38,702 nucleotides of DNA from JALGWN01 sp964598025. GTDB lineage: Bacteria > Arandabacterota > Arandabacteria > Arandabacterales > Arandabacteraceae. The DNA lies in the NCBI GenBank assembly GCA_964598025.1, contig CAZRAU010000018.1:1-38702 (forward strand). The letters are read 5' to 3'. This document shows positions 15,994 through 24,297 of the stretch, one piece after another. Both the position numbers and the translations under genes were made by a program. Below the pieces are notes generated by a model, which saw only the letters and a program-made list of their open reading frames with translations, did no database searches and was not told the origin of the DNA. Positions within the stretch are counted from its first letter, which is position 1. Each line of letters starts with the position of its first letter.

Positions 15994-16924
15994 ATGAACG
16001 CCGTGGAACTTCGAAATGTGACAAAGACCTTCGGCAAGGTGCTCGCCGTGGACGCCCTTTCGCTCGATGTCCCGACGGGCAGCGTCTATGGTTTCATAGG
16101 ACCCAACGGCTCCGGCAAGACCACCACNNNNNNNNNNGCTCAGAATGATTATGAACATCTTCTATCCGGATAGCGGGGCCATCCATGTGCTGGGTGGAGA
16201 TGCGGGGGACTGCTGCAACGACCGCATAGGCTACCTTCCGGAAGAGCGAGGGCTCTACCGGAAGATGAAGTTGCGCGACCTGCTTAAGTTCTATGGGGAG
16301 CTCAAATCCAACAGGGATGTCTCGGAACAGGTGGATGCCTGGCTCAAGCGCCTGGATCTCGATGGCTGGGCCGACAACAAGGTGGAAGCACTGAGCAAGG
16401 GCATGAGCCAGAAGGCTCAGTTCATATCGGCGGTGGTATCGCAGCCCGATCTTCTGATCCTCGACGAACCCTTCAGCGGCTTGGACCCGGTGAACGCAGA
16501 TGTCCTGAGAGAGGCCGTGCTCGATTTGCAGTCCAAGGGCACTACGGTGATATTCAGTACTCATGATATGGATGTGGCCGAGAAGATGTGTGATTTCATT
16601 TTCATGATATTCAAAGGCAGGAAGGTCCTGGATGGGACGCTTGACGCCATCCAGGAGGAATACGGACATGATACCTTGCGTATCGGTGCCGAAGGTGGCA
16701 TTGCCCGCTTGCGCGACCTTGAAGGCGTGGACAAGATAAGAGACTTCGGCAGGATTCAGGAATTGCGAATGAAGCCCGACGCCGACCCTCAGAAGATACT
16801 TGCCCAGATCATGTCAAGGACGAGCATCAGGAACTTCGAAATATCCAGACCGTCGCTGCACGACATCTTCGTGCGGATAGCAGGACCGGAGGCCGAGGAG
16901 GTCGAGGTTGCGGAAAATCCTTAG
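15994..16924 (+). CDS. ABC transporter ATP-binding protein (NatA/YhaQ type), interrupted by a 10-N run
   Basis: The ATPase of an exporter pair, 306 residues if the N run is removed. It has Walker A GPNGSGKTT (K42), a degenerate signature LSKGM, Walker B LLILDEP and the H-loop STHD. A C-terminal regulatory region of about 80 residues follows, typical of NatA-like proteins. The 10 N at 16128-16137 fall right after Walker A. Deleting them restores the frame and gives the expected GKTTTLRMI, so the true gap is probably zero and the gene is intact. The downstream permease overlaps it by 17 nt. The family exports Na+, drugs or peptides; the substrate is unknown. Confidence 0.88.
16128..16137. other. 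Spurious 10-N assembly gap
   Basis: Removing all ten N joins ACCACCAC to GCTCAGA and gives an in-frame ABC ATPase with the standard residues. The contigs probably abut exactly. Confidence 0.85.
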
Positions 16925-18221
16925 GATCGCAAGGCGTGAGTACATAGCAGCTGTTCACACCAAGGGCTTCATTATCGGCCTTGTGATTGCGCCTATCATA
17001 ATGGGTGGGGGGTTCATCGCGCTGGCAATCTTCAAGGACAGGGTCGATACCAAGGACAAGGTGATAGCTCTCATCGACCATTCGGGTGTGGTGAGCGAGG
17101 CGGTTGTGGAAGCCGCCGAGGTCCACAACGAGAAGAACCTCTTTGACGAAACCGGGAAACAGGTGAGGCCGGCCTATAGGATTGAGATCCTCGAGCCCGA
17201 TCCTGATGGGGCAGGAGCCCAGAAGCTCGATCTGTCCGACCGCGTGCGGGGGGGCGACATCCATGCATTTGTGGAAGTGGGGCCCGAAGTGCTCCATCCG
17301 GGTGACGATCCCGATGCTGCGATGCTGGCCTATCACTCGGAGAATGCGGCCCTGGACGATATTCGCGCGTGGGTCGAACAACCGATCAACGGGCGGCTGA
17401 GGGAACTCCGGCTCGAGGAGGCCGGAATCGACGTTGCTTCAATGGGGGATCTTTTCGACTGGATCCGCGTCCAACCCATGGGGCTGCTCTCTCGGGATGA
17501 AGCATCCGGCGACATCCGGGATGCCAAGCGAAGTAGTGAGGCCCGCGCCTTCGGAGTGCCTTTCTTCATAGTCATGATAATGTTTCTCCTGACCATGATG
17601 GGGGCCGTCCCCCTGCTCCAGGCGGTCATGGAGGAGAAGAACCAACGCATCGCGGAGGTGATGCTGGGCTCGGTGAGACCCTTCGAGTTCATGATGGGCA
17701 AAGTCCTCGGAGGTGTCGGCGTATCGATGACGGCGTCTGTGGTCTATATCGCCGCAGGGGTCTATGCCTTCAGGCGTTTCGACCTGGGCGACGGGATCCC
17801 TTATAGCCTGGTGGCATGGTTCTTTGTCTACATATTTCTCAACATAGTAATGCTGGGTTCCATTCTGGCGGCGCTTGGTTCCACCTGTAACGACGCCAAG
17901 GAGGCCCAGTCGGTGACGATGCCGGCCATGGCCCCCCTCATGGTTCCCATGTTTGTCATAGTGCCGATTGCCACACAGCCGGTGGGCGGCTTCGCGACAG
18001 CCCTCTCACTCATACCCATCTTCACGCCGATAGTGATGACGCTCCGGCTGAGTACGACCGCTACCATACCGGCTTGGCAACCCTGGATCGGCTTGATAGG
18101 GGTCATCGCCTTTGCCTTGCTGGCTGTATGGGCCGGCGGCCGGATATTCCGTGTCGGCATCCTCATGCAGGGCAAGCCGCCGCACTTCCCCTCGATGATC
18201 CGCTGGGTACTGCGCGGCTAG
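16908..18221 (+). CDS. ABC-2 type permease (NatB/YhaP-like)
   Basis: A 437-residue membrane protein: one helix at about 20-42, a large extracytoplasmic region of about 170 residues, then about five helices in the last 220 residues. The sequence MEEKNQRIAEVMLGSVRPFEFMMGK at about 240-265 is the cytoplasmic signature of NatB/YhaP permeases. A TTG start at 16908 is used, with GGAGG/GAGG just upstream, and it overlaps the ATPase gene by 17 nt, so the two are translationally coupled and form one exporter. The downstream near-perfect palindrome at 18251 could end the transcript. The substrate is not predictable. Confidence 0.87.
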   Translation: MRKILRIARREYIAAVHTKGFIIGLVIAPIIMGGGFIALAIFKDRVDTKDKVIALIDHSGVVSEAVVEAAEVHNEKNLFDETGKQVRPAYRIEILEPDPDGAGAQKLDLSDRVRGGDIHAFVEVGPEVLHPGDDPDAAMLAYHSENAALDDIRAWVEQPINGRLRELRLEEAGIDVASMGDLFDWIRVQPMGLLSRDEASGDIRDAKRSSEARAFGVPFFIVMIMFLLTMMGAVPLLQAVMEEKNQRIAEVMLGSVRPFEFMMGKVLGGVGVSMTASVVYIAAGVYAFRRFDLGDGIPYSLVAWFFVYIFLNIVMLGSILAALGSTCNDAKEAQSVTMPAMAPLMVPMFVIVPIATQPVGGFATALSLIPIFTPIVMTLRLSTTATIPAWQPWIGLIGVIAFALLAVWAGGRIFRVGILMQGKPPHFPSMIRWVLRG

Positions 18222-18250
18222 TCGGATCTAGTGCCGTCCCTTTCAGGAAA

Positions 18251-18308
18251 ACGCACGGGGTCAGATCTTGAAGATTGAATTCGATTTTCAAGATCTGACC
18301 CCGTGTGT
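18251..18308. repeat. Near-perfect palindrome, REP-like or terminator element
   Basis: Arms of 19 bp (18254-18272 and 18287-18305) are exact inverted copies, containing CACGGGGTCAGATC; a G-U pair extends them by 3 bp outward, and the 14-nt centre is itself largely self-complementary around GAATTC. It lies 30 bp past the ABC permease stop. Similar GGGGTCAGATCTTGAA palindromes occur in many genomes beside REP-associated tyrosine transposases (my recollection). It may also act as a terminator. Confidence 0.7.
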
Positions 18309-18314
18309 TATAAT
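18286..18314 (+). promoter_or_regulatory. Weak promoter with perfect -10 at the palindrome edge
   Basis: A perfect TATAAT at 18309-18314 directly follows the palindrome. The -35 at 17 bp (TTTCAA) is poor and lies inside the right arm. It would serve the M1 peptidase gene. Confidence 0.3.
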
Positions 18315-18404
18315 GGATTAAATGTGGTTATGTTTGGTTGCGGCCACGAGATGCTGTGGGATCCCATGGCTGGAGTGGCCGGCGTACGAAGAAAGGAGCG
18401 CTGA

Positions 18405-21137
18405 ATGTATAGAATGTCATTCGGGCGTGCGATATCGGGGCTTGCTTTGCTGACCGTTACTGCTCTGGTCTTGACGGGATTGAGTCTCCTGGGGGCGGAC
18501 GCCGTTTGGGCTCAGAGCAAGGGCCCTGGGGACATCTCGGCTGAGATAGCGCGGGCGAAGGCTGATTTTTATGCGCGATTTGCCTCGCTGGCATCCGATC
18601 CCACTGCGAACCAGGACAAGTACGATGTCACCTACTACTGGCTGGATCTTAATATGGACCCCACCACCGAGACGGTATCTGGGACGGTGAGGATGGTCGC
18701 CGCGGTGGTGGAGGGACCTCTATCCGGCGTTGATATAGATCTCTATGATAACATGACCGTCGATTCGGTGGTGGCGACCGGGGGGGCGGCGCTTGCCTAC
18801 TCCCATTCGGGAGATATTCTATCTGTCACACTCGACCGATCTTACGCCGCGGATGAAGCCTTCTCAATCGACATAGCCTATCACGGTACCCCGTCCACAA
18901 CTGCGGGAGCGTTTGAGTTCACATCCTACGGGGGTGAGGACATGATCTGGAGCCTGAGCGAACCGTTCGGTGCCCGGACCTGGTGGCCGTGCAAGGACTA
19001 TTCCCATGACAAGGCGGATTCGGCGGACATCTGGATCACGGTCCCGGACAATCTGATTGTGGCCTCGAACGGCACTCTCCGGGAAACCGCGGATAACGGC
19101 GGTACGCTCACCTACAAGTGGCACGAGCAGTACGCGATAGCGACGTATCTCGTCTCCGTGGCGATTCATCCGTACACGGTCTTCTCCGACTACTACCACT
19201 ACTCACCGATGGACTCGATGGAGATTCGGTACTACGTCTTCCCGGCTCACTATGGCAATGTGCAGGCCACCTACGCGCTGGTCCCCGATATGATCGCGGC
19301 ATATGCCGGCTTCTTCGGAGAGTACCCCTTCTTGGAGGAGAAATACGGCCACGCGGAATTCACATGGGGCGGTGGAATGGAGCACCAAACCATCACCAGC
19401 TTGGGTGGTTGGGATGAGTATCTCATTGTCCATGAGCTCGCGCATATGTGGTGGGGGGACATGATTACCTGTGACGATTTTCATCACATCTGGCTCAATG
19501 AAGGGTTTGCGGTCTATAGCGAGGCCCTCTGGGCTGAGGCGACCTACGGTTGGGCGGCCTACAAGCAACAGATGGAGTATTCGAAATACCTCGGAACCGG
19601 GACGATCTATGTGCCGGATCTTTCCGACTGGGACCGCATCTTCGATCCGGACCTCACTTACGACAAGGCTTCCTGGATCCTGCACATGCTTCGCGGGATA
19701 GTCGGGGATTCCGTCTTCTTCGATATCCTCAAGGCCTACTACGGCAGCGAATATCAGTACGGGTCATGTACCACCGAGCAGTTCCGTGACATCTGCGAGT
19801 CGGTTGCAGGCCGTGATTTCGATCACTTCTTCCACCAGTGGGTATATGAGGAGGGGTTCCCCTATTACCACTACTCCTGGAGCTGCGAACCCGTACCAAG
19901 CAGCTACGAAATCTCGCTTACAATCGATCAGCTGCAGCAAAACGTAGTCTTCCATATGCCCATTCAGGTCACGGTGACCACAACCGCAGGTGAAACCACC
20001 TTCGTCGTCGAGGACACGCTGGCCACACAACAGTTCACACTTGTGGTGGAAGACGAACCCCTGGGCCTGGAGCTGGACAAGGATGAGTGGATCTTAAGGA
20101 TGATGTCCGAGGAGATCACCGATGCCGGCTTCGATCGCGGCATCCTGGTTGTCAATGGTGTTCACTGGTCCACATACGGCGACGAGATAGTCACAGCGTA
20201 TGAGGACAGCTGTTTCTGGGGATCCCATGACATAAGTTTCTGGGACGTCTTCGACGAACCCGCAGGCGGTTATCCGGCGGGCTTGCCGGCGCCCTTGGGC
20301 CACGGGTACATACCCCCGGATACTCTCAAGAACTTCTCATCGGTGGTCTGGGTCGGCAACAACTACGGTGGCGATCTGAGCGCATGGTACGATGTCCCGG
20401 TACTCAGCTATCTAAAAGCCGGCGGCAATGTGCTTCTGCTCGCGCGCATGGGCCAGGATTTCGTCTATGACGCCCTTCGATCCTATCTGGGGATCCAGTG
20501 GGCGGAGGAGAAGGAGAATACCACACGTCAGGCGACAAGCGTATACACCGGGCTGGTTGATATGCCCAGATACGGCACACAATCCTACAATGCAGTGATC
20601 GACACCTCGACCGTGGAAGACAAGAGCACCACGCTCTTTGTGCAGCTCAACATCTTCCCTACAGCCAGGGGGCTCGGCGTGTGGAGCAACCCGCCGGAAG
20701 GTGGCACGCTGCGCGCGAGCGGGGGGCAGTTCGTCTTCATATCGGGCCGGCCCTACCGGTATGACCATGCCTCCATCATGAGCAATTGTGACTACATACT
20801 GACGAACCTGTTCGGCGAGCCGTACGATCCGGCCGGAATAGATGATATTGTCGAGGGCGGCAGCATCCATCTCGAGCAGAATTCACCCAACCCATTCGCC
20901 CCGACGACCAGAATCGCCTTCAGTCTGCCGAAGGCGCTTCAAGCGAGCATGAGCGTTTACAACGTGGAGGGGCGCCGGGTGGTGAACCTGTTTGATGAAA
21001 GGCTCGATGCGGGGAGGCACGATGTAACTTGGGACGGTAGAGATGCTTCGGGCCGCCCCGTTGCTCCCGGGGTCTATTGGTACAGTCTGCGCAGCGAGGG
21101 CAGGGCTTTGACCAGGAAAATGGTGCTTATGAAATAG
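18405..21137 (+). CDS. Secreted M1-family metallopeptidase fused to a GATase-like and a FlgD-like domain
   Basis: A 910-residue exported protein with a signal peptide (about 1-36, ending VWAQ). Residues about 65-500 form an M1 aminopeptidase: the exopeptidase motif region GGGMEHQ (322-328, where GAMEN is usual) and zinc motif HELAH at H343-E344-H347 with the third ligand E366, exactly 18 residues later. Residues about 575-810 look like a class I glutamine-amidotransferase-like or ThuA-like fold (GILVVNGVHW, VVWVGNNYGG, LKAGGNVLLLAR). Residues 825-910 are a FlgD-like domain (NSPNPFAP, VYNVEGRR, GVYWYSLR, RKMVLMK). The ATG follows GAAAGGAG. M1 enzymes remove N-terminal residues from peptides; this one probably acts at the surface or outside. 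Confidence 0.9.
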   Translation: MYRMSFGRAISGLALLTVTALVLTGLSLLGADAVWAQSKGPGDISAEIARAKADFYARFASLASDPTANQDKYDVTYYWLDLNMDPTTETVSGTVRMVAAVVEGPLSGVDIDLYDNMTVDSVVATGGAALAYSHSGDILSVTLDRSYAADEAFSIDIAYHGTPSTTAGAFEFTSYGGEDMIWSLSEPFGARTWWPCKDYSHDKADSADIWITVPDNLIVASNGTLRETADNGGTLTYKWHEQYAIATYLVSVAIHPYTVFSDYYHYSPMDSMEIRYYVFPAHYGNVQATYALVPDMIAAYAGFFGEYPFLEEKYGHAEFTWGGGMEHQTITSLGGWDEYLIVHELAHMWWGDMITCDDFHHIWLNEGFAVYSEALWAEATYGWAAYKQQMEYSKYLGTGTIYVPDLSDWDRIFDPDLTYDKASWILHMLRGIVGDSVFFDILKAYYGSEYQYGSCTTEQFRDICESVAGRDFDHFFHQWVYEEGFPYYHYSWSCEPVPSSYEISLTIDQLQQNVVFHMPIQVTVTTTAGETTFVVEDTLATQQFTLVVEDEPLGLELDKDEWILRMMSEEITDAGFDRGILVVNGVHWSTYGDEIVTAYEDSCFWGSHDISFWDVFDEPAGGYPAGLPAPLGHGYIPPDTLKNFSSVVWVGNNYGGDLSAWYDVPVLSYLKAGGNVLLLARMGQDFVYDALRSYLGIQWAEEKENTTRQATSVYTGLVDMPRYGTQSYNAVIDTSTVEDKSTTLFVQLNIFPTARGLGVWSNPPEGGTLRASGGQFVFISGRPYRYDHASIMSNCDYILTNLFGEPYDPAGIDDIVEGGSIHLEQNSPNPFAPTTRIAFSLPKALQASMSVYNVEGRRVVNLFDERLDAGRHDVTWDGRDASGRPVAPGVYWYSLRSEGRALTRKMVLMK

Positions 21138-21166
21138 TGCCGGGCTTGGACATCCCCACAAAGCAA

Positions 21167-21195
21167 TTGACAGGCAGTAGTCGTCCCGTCATCAT
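21167..21195 (+). promoter_or_regulatory. Candidate promoter for mscL
   Basis: A perfect TTGACA and CATCAT (4/6) are separated by 17 bp, about 50 nt upstream of the mscL start. Confidence 0.45.
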
Positions 21196-21243
21196 TCACC
21201 CGCCCTGGGTCTGCCGGGGACATAAGGAGAGGAGGGACGGAGC

Positions 21244-21702
21244 ATGTCAATGTTCAAGGAGTTCAAGGACTTTGCTATGAGGGGCAATGTCGTCGACATG
21301 GCCGTCGGCATCATCATAGGTGCCGCCTTTGGAACCATCATCAAATCACTGGTGTCGGACGTGATAATGCCCCCGATCGGGCTGGCACTTGGAAACGTGG
21401 ACTTCTCCCAGCTTTTCTTGGTGCTGAAACAGGGAGCCCCCGGCGGGCCATATGCCACGCTTGTCGATGCCCAGACGGCCGGAGCGGTTACGGTCAACTA
21501 CGGAGCCTTCATCAATACCATCATCAGCTTCATTATCATCGCATTTGCTGTGTTCATGCTAATACGCCAGATGAACAGGTTGAAGCGCCAGGAACCGGCT
21601 CCGGCGCCTAGTACCAAGGAATGCCCCTACTGCTTCTCAACCATACCTATCAAGGCAACGCGTTGCGGGTACTGCACCTCGGATCTCAGGGGATCGGTGT
21701 AG
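21244..21702 (+). CDS. mscL: Large-conductance mechanosensitive channel MscL
   Basis: A 152-residue channel that opens under membrane tension in hypo-osmotic shock. The N-terminal amphipathic stretch FKEFKDFAMRGNVVDMAVG and TM1 (about 17-45) are highly conserved; TM2 spans about 88-108. Instead of the usual C-terminal helix bundle alone, residues 127-144 form a zinc ribbon (CPYC ... CGYC), seen in a subset of MscL proteins. The ATG follows a run of GGAGAGGAGG. It converges on corA. Probably monocistronic. Confidence 0.95.
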   Translation: MSMFKEFKDFAMRGNVVDMAVGIIIGAAFGTIIKSLVSDVIMPPIGLALGNVDFSQLFLVLKQGAPGGPYATLVDAQTAGAVTVNYGAFINTIISFIIIAFAVFMLIRQMNRLKRQEPAPAPSTKECPYCFSTIPIKATRCGYCTSDLRGSV

Positions 21703-21738
21703 GGTATTAGAGGCGAAGAACCAATCGGGTTTGTGTGG

Positions 21739-21764
21739 GGAGGGAGACCCAACGGGTTCCCTCC
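21739..21764. terminator. Bidirectional terminator candidate between mscL and corA
   Basis: GGAGGGA(G)ACCC pairs with GGGTTCCCTCC across a 3-nt loop, an 11-bp stem with one bulged G. It lies in the 91-bp space between the convergent stops. No clear T tract on either side. Confidence 0.5.
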
Positions 21765-21793
21765 ACGCTTGCTTGTGGGGCGCCACCGCCGGC

Positions 21794-22852
21794 TTACAGC
21801 CACCCTTTTCGTTTGAAGTAAATCACCATGGTCGCCCCGATACATCCCATGACGCCGAGAGCTCCGAAGTAGCCCCATGGCCATGCGAGCTCGGGCATGT
21901 TCACAAAGTTCATGCCGTAAATGCCGGCGACGAACGTGATGGGGATGAAAATGGTGGCGATGATGGTAAGGACTTTCATCACCTCATTCATCCGGTTGCT
22001 CACGCTTGACAGATAGGTGTCCAGCATCCCCGACACCATATCCCTGTGGGACTCCACGGTATCTATCACCTGAATGGTATGGTCGTAGACGTCTCTGAGG
22101 TATATCGGTGTGGTATCGGCGATGAGGGGGGATTCGGATCTCTCCAGACCGCTTATGAGTTCGCGAAGCGGCCAGACGGATTTTCTGAGGAAGATCAGCT
22201 CCCGCTTGAGCGTATGGATGACCTGAAGCTTGTCCGGTGATGGCTTGTCGATCAGTTCATCCTCGATGTACTCTATCCTCTCGCCGAAATTCTCGAGAAT
22301 GGCGAAATAGTTGTCCACGATCATATCCACCAGGACGTAGGTCAGATAATCGGCCCCCATCTTCCTTACCCGTCCCTTGGCGTTGCGCAGTCTCTCCCTC
22401 AGCGGATCGAAAACGTCACCCGGCTTCTCCTGGAAAGAGATCACGAAGTTAGGCCCGAGGATAATGCTCACCTGTTCGGACACGACCTCGTCCTTCTCCA
22501 GATAAAGCATCTTCAACACTACGTAGATATAGTCCCCGAAATCTTCCATCTTGGGGCGCTGGGCGGTGGTGACGATGTCCTCGAGAACAAGCGGATGGAT
22601 GCCGAAATGCTTGCCGAGGGTTTCAACAAGATCGGGGTTGCTGACGCCGTCGATGTTTATCCAGGTAACCGTGGGGCTCTCCTTGAAGGGGAAGCTCTCC
22701 TCGATCTTCGGGATCACCTCCTCCTTGAAGTGAGTTTCGTCATAGTCCATCAGGGAGATTCGGGCCTCGTCGGTTCTGTCTGTGCCTGTGGGGACCAGCG
22801 TGCCGGGAGGGAGCCCCGTCTTCCCGGAACGTTTCTTCGATCGGCGACTCAT
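21794..22852 (-). CDS. corA: CorA-type magnesium/cobalt channel
   Basis: A 352-residue channel for Mg2+ or Co2+. A cytoplasmic alpha/beta domain and long stalk helix cover about 1-285. Two transmembrane helices follow, with the selectivity motif GMN at 313-315 (YGMNF) and the basic C-terminus KRKGWL. The ATG follows AAGGAGG at 9 nt. It is the third gene of a minus-strand set with the kinase-like gene (46 bp upstream) and the HdeD gene, which suggests shared expression. Transport specificity within the family (Mg, Co, Zn) cannot be settled here. Confidence 0.93.
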   Translation of the reverse strand: MSRRSKKRSGKTGLPPGTLVPTGTDRTDEARISLMDYDETHFKEEVIPKIEESFPFKESPTVTWINIDGVSNPDLVETLGKHFGIHPLVLEDIVTTAQRPKMEDFGDYIYVVLKMLYLEKDEVVSEQVSIILGPNFVISFQEKPGDVFDPLRERLRNAKGRVRKMGADYLTYVLVDMIVDNYFAILENFGERIEYIEDELIDKPSPDKLQVIHTLKRELIFLRKSVWPLRELISGLERSESPLIADTTPIYLRDVYDHTIQVIDTVESHRDMVSGMLDTYLSSVSNRMNEVMKVLTIIATIFIPITFVAGIYGMNFVNMPELAWPWGYFGALGVMGCIGATMVIYFKRKGWL

Positions 22853-22898
22853 CTGCAGTCACCTCCTTCGGATCCAAGGAACCGCCAAACCAGTGATC

Positions 22899-23621
22899 CT
22901 ACCACTCCATGGCCTCCAAGCGTCTGCGAAGCTGTGAGATGGTTCTGAACTTGCGCAGGATCAAGGAGCGCTTGAGCCCGCAACAGATATCCTTGATCGC
23001 AGCGGGCTGCCTGGAATAGTGGCTGGGCCCGCCGATCGAGTCGTAGAGAATCCGGATGAGATCGCATATGTCATCCTGGCGGTTATCTCGCTTCGGGCTG
23101 TCCCAATGGAACAGGTCCAGCAGTTTGAGATCGAATTCCAGGCCGAAGCGGTTTACAATGATATTCCCGGTATGAAGATCGCCGTGATACTCGTTGGTCC
23201 TATGGATGCATTCGACCCCTTTGACCAGTGCGAACAGAAGATGAAGCGCTTCATAGGATGACAGTCTCTTGCCCGGGCGTTTTGCCAGAAAATCGGGGAG
23301 CACCTCTCCACCTACGAACTCCGAGACCAGGAATGATATGGATGTTCTCCTGTATTTGAATATCTCCTCGGTATGATACTGGATCACGATTGGGCAATGC
23401 CGCAGGTTATGGAGCCTTTTTGCGTAGCGCTTCAGCGTCGTGTTCTTGGGGTTCCTGTGCGGATAGAAGAGCTTGGCCGTCCGTTCGATGCCGGTTCGTA
23501 TCTCGGTTATCTTATAGACCTCGCCCTCCCAGCCGGCACCCAGCCGCGACACCAGCCTGTACTTGCCGGCAAGCGACCTCCCCGGGGGAAGATCGAAAGC
23601 CTTGATGCCGGAGTGTCCCAT
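22899..23621 (-). CDS. Atypical small protein-kinase-like protein
   Basis: A 240-residue protein consisting of little more than a kinase fold. It has a Gly loop (LGAGWEGEVYK, about 28-37), the ATP Lys K50 (TAKLF), the catalytic loop YHGDLHTGN (H146-D148-N153), in which HGD replaces the usual HRD, and a metal-binding Asp D169 in LLDLFHW where DFG is normal. HGDLH loops are found in RIO, ABC1 and aminoglycoside/choline kinases as well, so it may phosphorylate a protein or a small molecule. No membrane segment is seen. It lies 21 bp downstream of the HdeD gene and 46 bp upstream of corA. Confidence 0.8.
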   Translation of the reverse strand: MGHSGIKAFDLPPGRSLAGKYRLVSRLGAGWEGEVYKITEIRTGIERTAKLFYPHRNPKNTTLKRYAKRLHNLRHCPIVIQYHTEEIFKYRRTSISFLVSEFVGGEVLPDFLAKRPGKRLSSYEALHLLFALVKGVECIHRTNEYHGDLHTGNIIVNRFGLEFDLKLLDLFHWDSPKRDNRQDDICDLIRILYDSIGGPSHYSRQPAAIKDICCGLKRSLILRKFRTISQLRRRLEAMEW

Positions 23622-23642
23622 AGATAAATGCCTTGAGCCGCG

Positions 23643-24200
23643 CTACTCGACCAGGTTCTGCCACTTACGTGCCCGGAAGGCCATTATCAGCCAGAGGATG
23701 CCCAGGATCAGCACAAACAGCCCGACCAGCCACATTATCATCGCCCCGGCCATGAGAGGAGCGAACATCAGGATAACACCGATCACGATGGACGCGACTC
23801 CGATTATGAGTGGTATCCACTCACCCGCGATATCCCTCCGAAGCCGCATGGCGGCGTGTATCTCGCCGATACCGTGTATCAGCGCCCAGAGGGCTATAAG
23901 GTACACGAGGAACACGGTTGTGATCTGAGGCCACGCGACGGTTATGATGCCCACCACGATGCCCATGATCCCCGGAATCAAGTGCCTGATCCAGTGTCGA
24001 TCCGGACCGCGGTGAGCCACCGCGCCCACGGTGAATACAATACCCACGACAAGGACGAAGATGCCCAGGATCTTGACCAGCACCTCGAGTACGCGGTCGG
24101 GCCAGAAGATAGCCAGGATACCGAAGACGACGGCCGCTATCCCCCTGGCAAGAAGCGACCACCATGTACGCTGATACAAAGAAGCCAGTATACCGGGCAT
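23643..24200 (-). CDS. HdeD-family (DUF308) membrane protein
   Basis: A 185-residue integral membrane protein with six hydrophobic helices arranged as three repeated pairs, each with a GI.......P or similar turn (GILAIFWPD, GIITVAWPQ, GVILMFAPL), as in HdeD and related DUF308 proteins. E. coli HdeD is linked to acid resistance; the molecular function is unknown. The ATG at 24198-24200 is chosen because AAGGAGG lies 8 nt upstream. It is the first gene of the HdeD-kinase-corA set and is preceded by a good promoter. Confidence 0.85.
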   Translation of the reverse strand: MPGILASLYQRTWWSLLARGIAAVVFGILAIFWPDRVLEVLVKILGIFVLVVGIVFTVGAVAHRGPDRHWIRHLIPGIMGIVVGIITVAWPQITTVFLVYLIALWALIHGIGEIHAAMRLRRDIAGEWIPLIIGVASIVIGVILMFAPLMAGAMIMWLVGLFVLILGILWLIMAFRARKWQNLVE

Positions 24201-24232
24201 GAAGACCACCTCCTTGGATCTACCAGGGCAAG

Positions 24233-24260
24233 ATTATGCGATGCGGGCCTGCTGTGTCAA
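24233..24260 (-). promoter_or_regulatory. Sigma70-type promoter for the HdeD-kinase-corA operon
   Basis: On the minus strand a perfect TTGACA and CATAAT (5/6) are separated by 16 bp; transcription would begin near 24226, about 26 nt before the ATG. Confidence 0.6.
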
Positions 24261-24297
24261 GCAGCGCCTGGCCGCATTATTCACAAACCTCTCCGGG

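Noticed and set aside
14007..16037. A 676-codon open frame opposite the Ser/Thr kinase
   Set aside because: It is a high-GC shadow of a real gene; the sense strand has complete kinase and TPR motifs.
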